Assembly (NCBI GenBank): GCA_028697435.1
Contig: JAQVFD010000139.1
Coordinates: 1 to 6,080, forward strand
Source: Clostridiaceae bacterium
Lineage (GTDB): Bacteria; Bacillota; Clostridia; Lutisporales; Lutisporaceae
Length of the DNA stretch: 6,080 nucleotides
Reading direction: 5' to 3'
The notes under the pieces were generated by a model. That model saw only the letters and a program-made list of their open reading frames with translations, had not been told where the DNA came from and did no database searches. Positions 5,169 to 6,080 of the stretch are shown here, piece after piece. The stretch's first letter is position 1; the number at the start of each line of letters is the position of its first letter. The position numbers and the translations under genes were made by a program.

Positions 5169-6080
5169 CTATTGGAACAACTTGGCTATTCCAAGTAATG
5201 ATTTGTATCCTGCATATGTTGTTAGGACAACAACTATCGTACCTGCCCACAATAGCCACTTTGGATGTTTGTATTCGCCGATAATATCTTTTCTGCAGGA
5301 AGCCAGCAGCATGGTGCCTAATGTTACCGGAAGGATAAGACCATTAAGAGAGCCTGCTACGATCAAGAGATTTACAGGCTGACCGATTGTAACAAAAATA
5401 CCGGTTGATAAGACAATAAAAGCTATAATCCAATAATTATAATGGTCATTTATATTCTTTGAGAAGGATCTAAGGAATGATACTGAAGTGTAAGCCGCGC
5501 CAACAACAGATGTTATGGCGGCTGACCAGAGAACAACGCCGAAGAACTTATAGCCTATGATACCTGCCCCTTGTCTGAATGCGGAAGCTGGCGGATTTGC
5601 AGGATCCAGCTTGAATCCGGCTGATACAACGCCTAATATGGCTAAGAATAAAAGAATTCTCATTGCCGATGCAATTACGATACCATTAACGGAACCTCTT
5701 GTTATATCCTTTATATTCTCTATCCCGGTAATTCCTCCGTCTATTAACCTGTGACCGCCGGCAAATGTAATGTAACCGCCTACGGTACCGCCGACCAAGG
5801 TTAGCAATGTCATAAAGGAGAAGGTTTCCGGTGCAAAGGTCCTGATGACAGCTTCACCTACAGGAGGTTGTGTTTTGATTGCCATAAACAATACAAGGCC
5901 AATCATCAAGATGCCAAGGTACTTGGCGAACTTGTCCATTGCGGCACCTATTTGTTTTGACAGGAATATTATTATTGCTATAACTGCAGAAATTACAGCA
6001 GCTGCCTTTACATCAACGCCGAATAATACATTGACGCCTAAAGCAGCTCCGCCGATATTTCCTATGTTAAATGCAAGCCC
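5169..6080 (-). CDS. NRAMP-family-like membrane transporter (YcsG type), 5' end outside window (partial)
   Basis: The frame is open to the right edge, giving 303 visible residues plus stop TAG; a family member of about 400 residues would lack roughly its first quarter here. The ATG at 5939 is internal, since conserved sequence (G-L-A-F-N-I-G-N-I-G-G-A) continues upstream of it. Visible numbering from the edge shows about eight hydrophobic segments: a fragment at the start, then about 22-41, 54-70, 88-112, 130-153, 178-204, 215-233 and 236-260, with a last one near 273-293. Segment 88-112 holds G-G-Y-I-T-F-A-G-G-H-R-L, matching the NRAMP TM6 position but without the canonical Met-Pro-His. The pattern S-A-A-I-T-S-V-V-G-A-A-Y-T-S-V-S-F-L is typical of the YcsG branch. 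These proteins are usually annotated as divalent metal symporters. Constant association with pxp genes suggests a role in 5-oxoproline metabolism, but the substrate is not known from sequence. Confidence 0.85.
   Translation of the reverse strand, partial: GLAFNIGNIGGAALGVNVLFGVDVKAAAVISAVIAIIIFLSKQIGAAMDKFAKYLGILMIGLVLFMAIKTQPPVGEAVIRTFAPETFSFMTLLTLVGGTVGGYITFAGGHRLIDGGITGIENIKDITRGSVNGIVIASAMRILLFLAILGVVSAGFKLDPANPPASAFRQGAGIIGYKFFGVVLWSAAITSVVGAAYTSVSFLRSFSKNINDHYNYWIIAFIVLSTGIFVTIGQPVNLLIVAGSLNGLILPVTLGTMLLASCRKDIIGEYKHPKWLLWAGTIVVVLTTYAGYKSLLGIAKLFQ

Noticed and set aside
5020..5259. Antisense-frame reading of 79 codons spanning the transporter end, the hairpin and the pxpB start
   Set aside because: It overlaps two well-supported genes on the same strand in another frame and has no family resemblance.
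5937..5939. ATG at 5939 as the start of the transporter gene
   Set aside because: The same frame continues upstream to the window edge with conserved hydrophobic family sequence, so this Met is internal.
1..6080. Search by eye for CRISPR arrays, tRNA or rRNA genes, insertion-sequence ends, attachment sites or toxin-antitoxin pairs
   Set aside because: No spaced direct repeats, cloverleaf-like sequence, transposase fragment or small paired genes were found; nearly all sequence is explained by the listed genes.

Overview
This window looks like chromosomal sequence from a low-to-moderate GC Gram-positive bacterium, most likely a member of the Clostridia. The clues are frequent AUA, AGA and AGG codons, strong GGAGGTG-type ribosome binding sites, a Bacillota-style pairing of a sensor kinase with an FtsX-type ABC transporter, and a pxp (5-oxoprolinase) cluster with an NRAMP-like gene. 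No marker gene fixes the genus. Two gene sets converge on one shared terminator, so the window divides into two independent halves. Coding density is high and no gene-free stretch exceeds about 85 bases.

Left half, + strand (1-3251). The window opens on the last 23 codons of a sensor histidine kinase, recognised by its catalytic-domain tail (G-V-G-T-K-F). An 83-base gap holding a perfect 8-bp inverted repeat separates it from an ABC ATPase of the MacB/LolD/BceA class. The ATPase overlaps by 4 bases (ATGA) with an 804-residue permease containing two tandem FtsX-type halves and two large extracytoplasmic domains. The likely picture is a two-component system controlling an ABC exporter or mechanotransmitter, as in antimicrobial-peptide or envelope-stress modules. 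The substrate cannot be read from the sequence.

Middle (3252-3324). A hairpin flanked by an A-run on one side and a T-run on the other acts as a bidirectional terminator for the two convergent transcription units.

Right half, - strand (6080 down to 3325). An NRAMP-family-like membrane transporter (5' end outside the window) is followed by pxpB and pxpC, which encode 5-oxoprolinase subunits B and C. These convert 5-oxoproline to glutamate with ATP, together with PxpA. PxpA is not in the window and may lie upstream of the transporter. This resembles the ycsF-ycsG-kipI-kipA region of Bacillus subtilis. The inferred role of the unit is to import or handle a substrate or cofactor and to salvage or detoxify 5-oxoproline.

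No clearly undescribed system is visible. The points most worth a second look are the non-canonical TM6 motif of the NRAMP-like protein, the biotin-carrier-like tail of PxpC, the palindrome ahead of the ABC operon, and the intercistronic hairpin ahead of pxpB. Two gene starts (the ATPase and pxpB) are better placed at internal ATGs than at the longest open frame.
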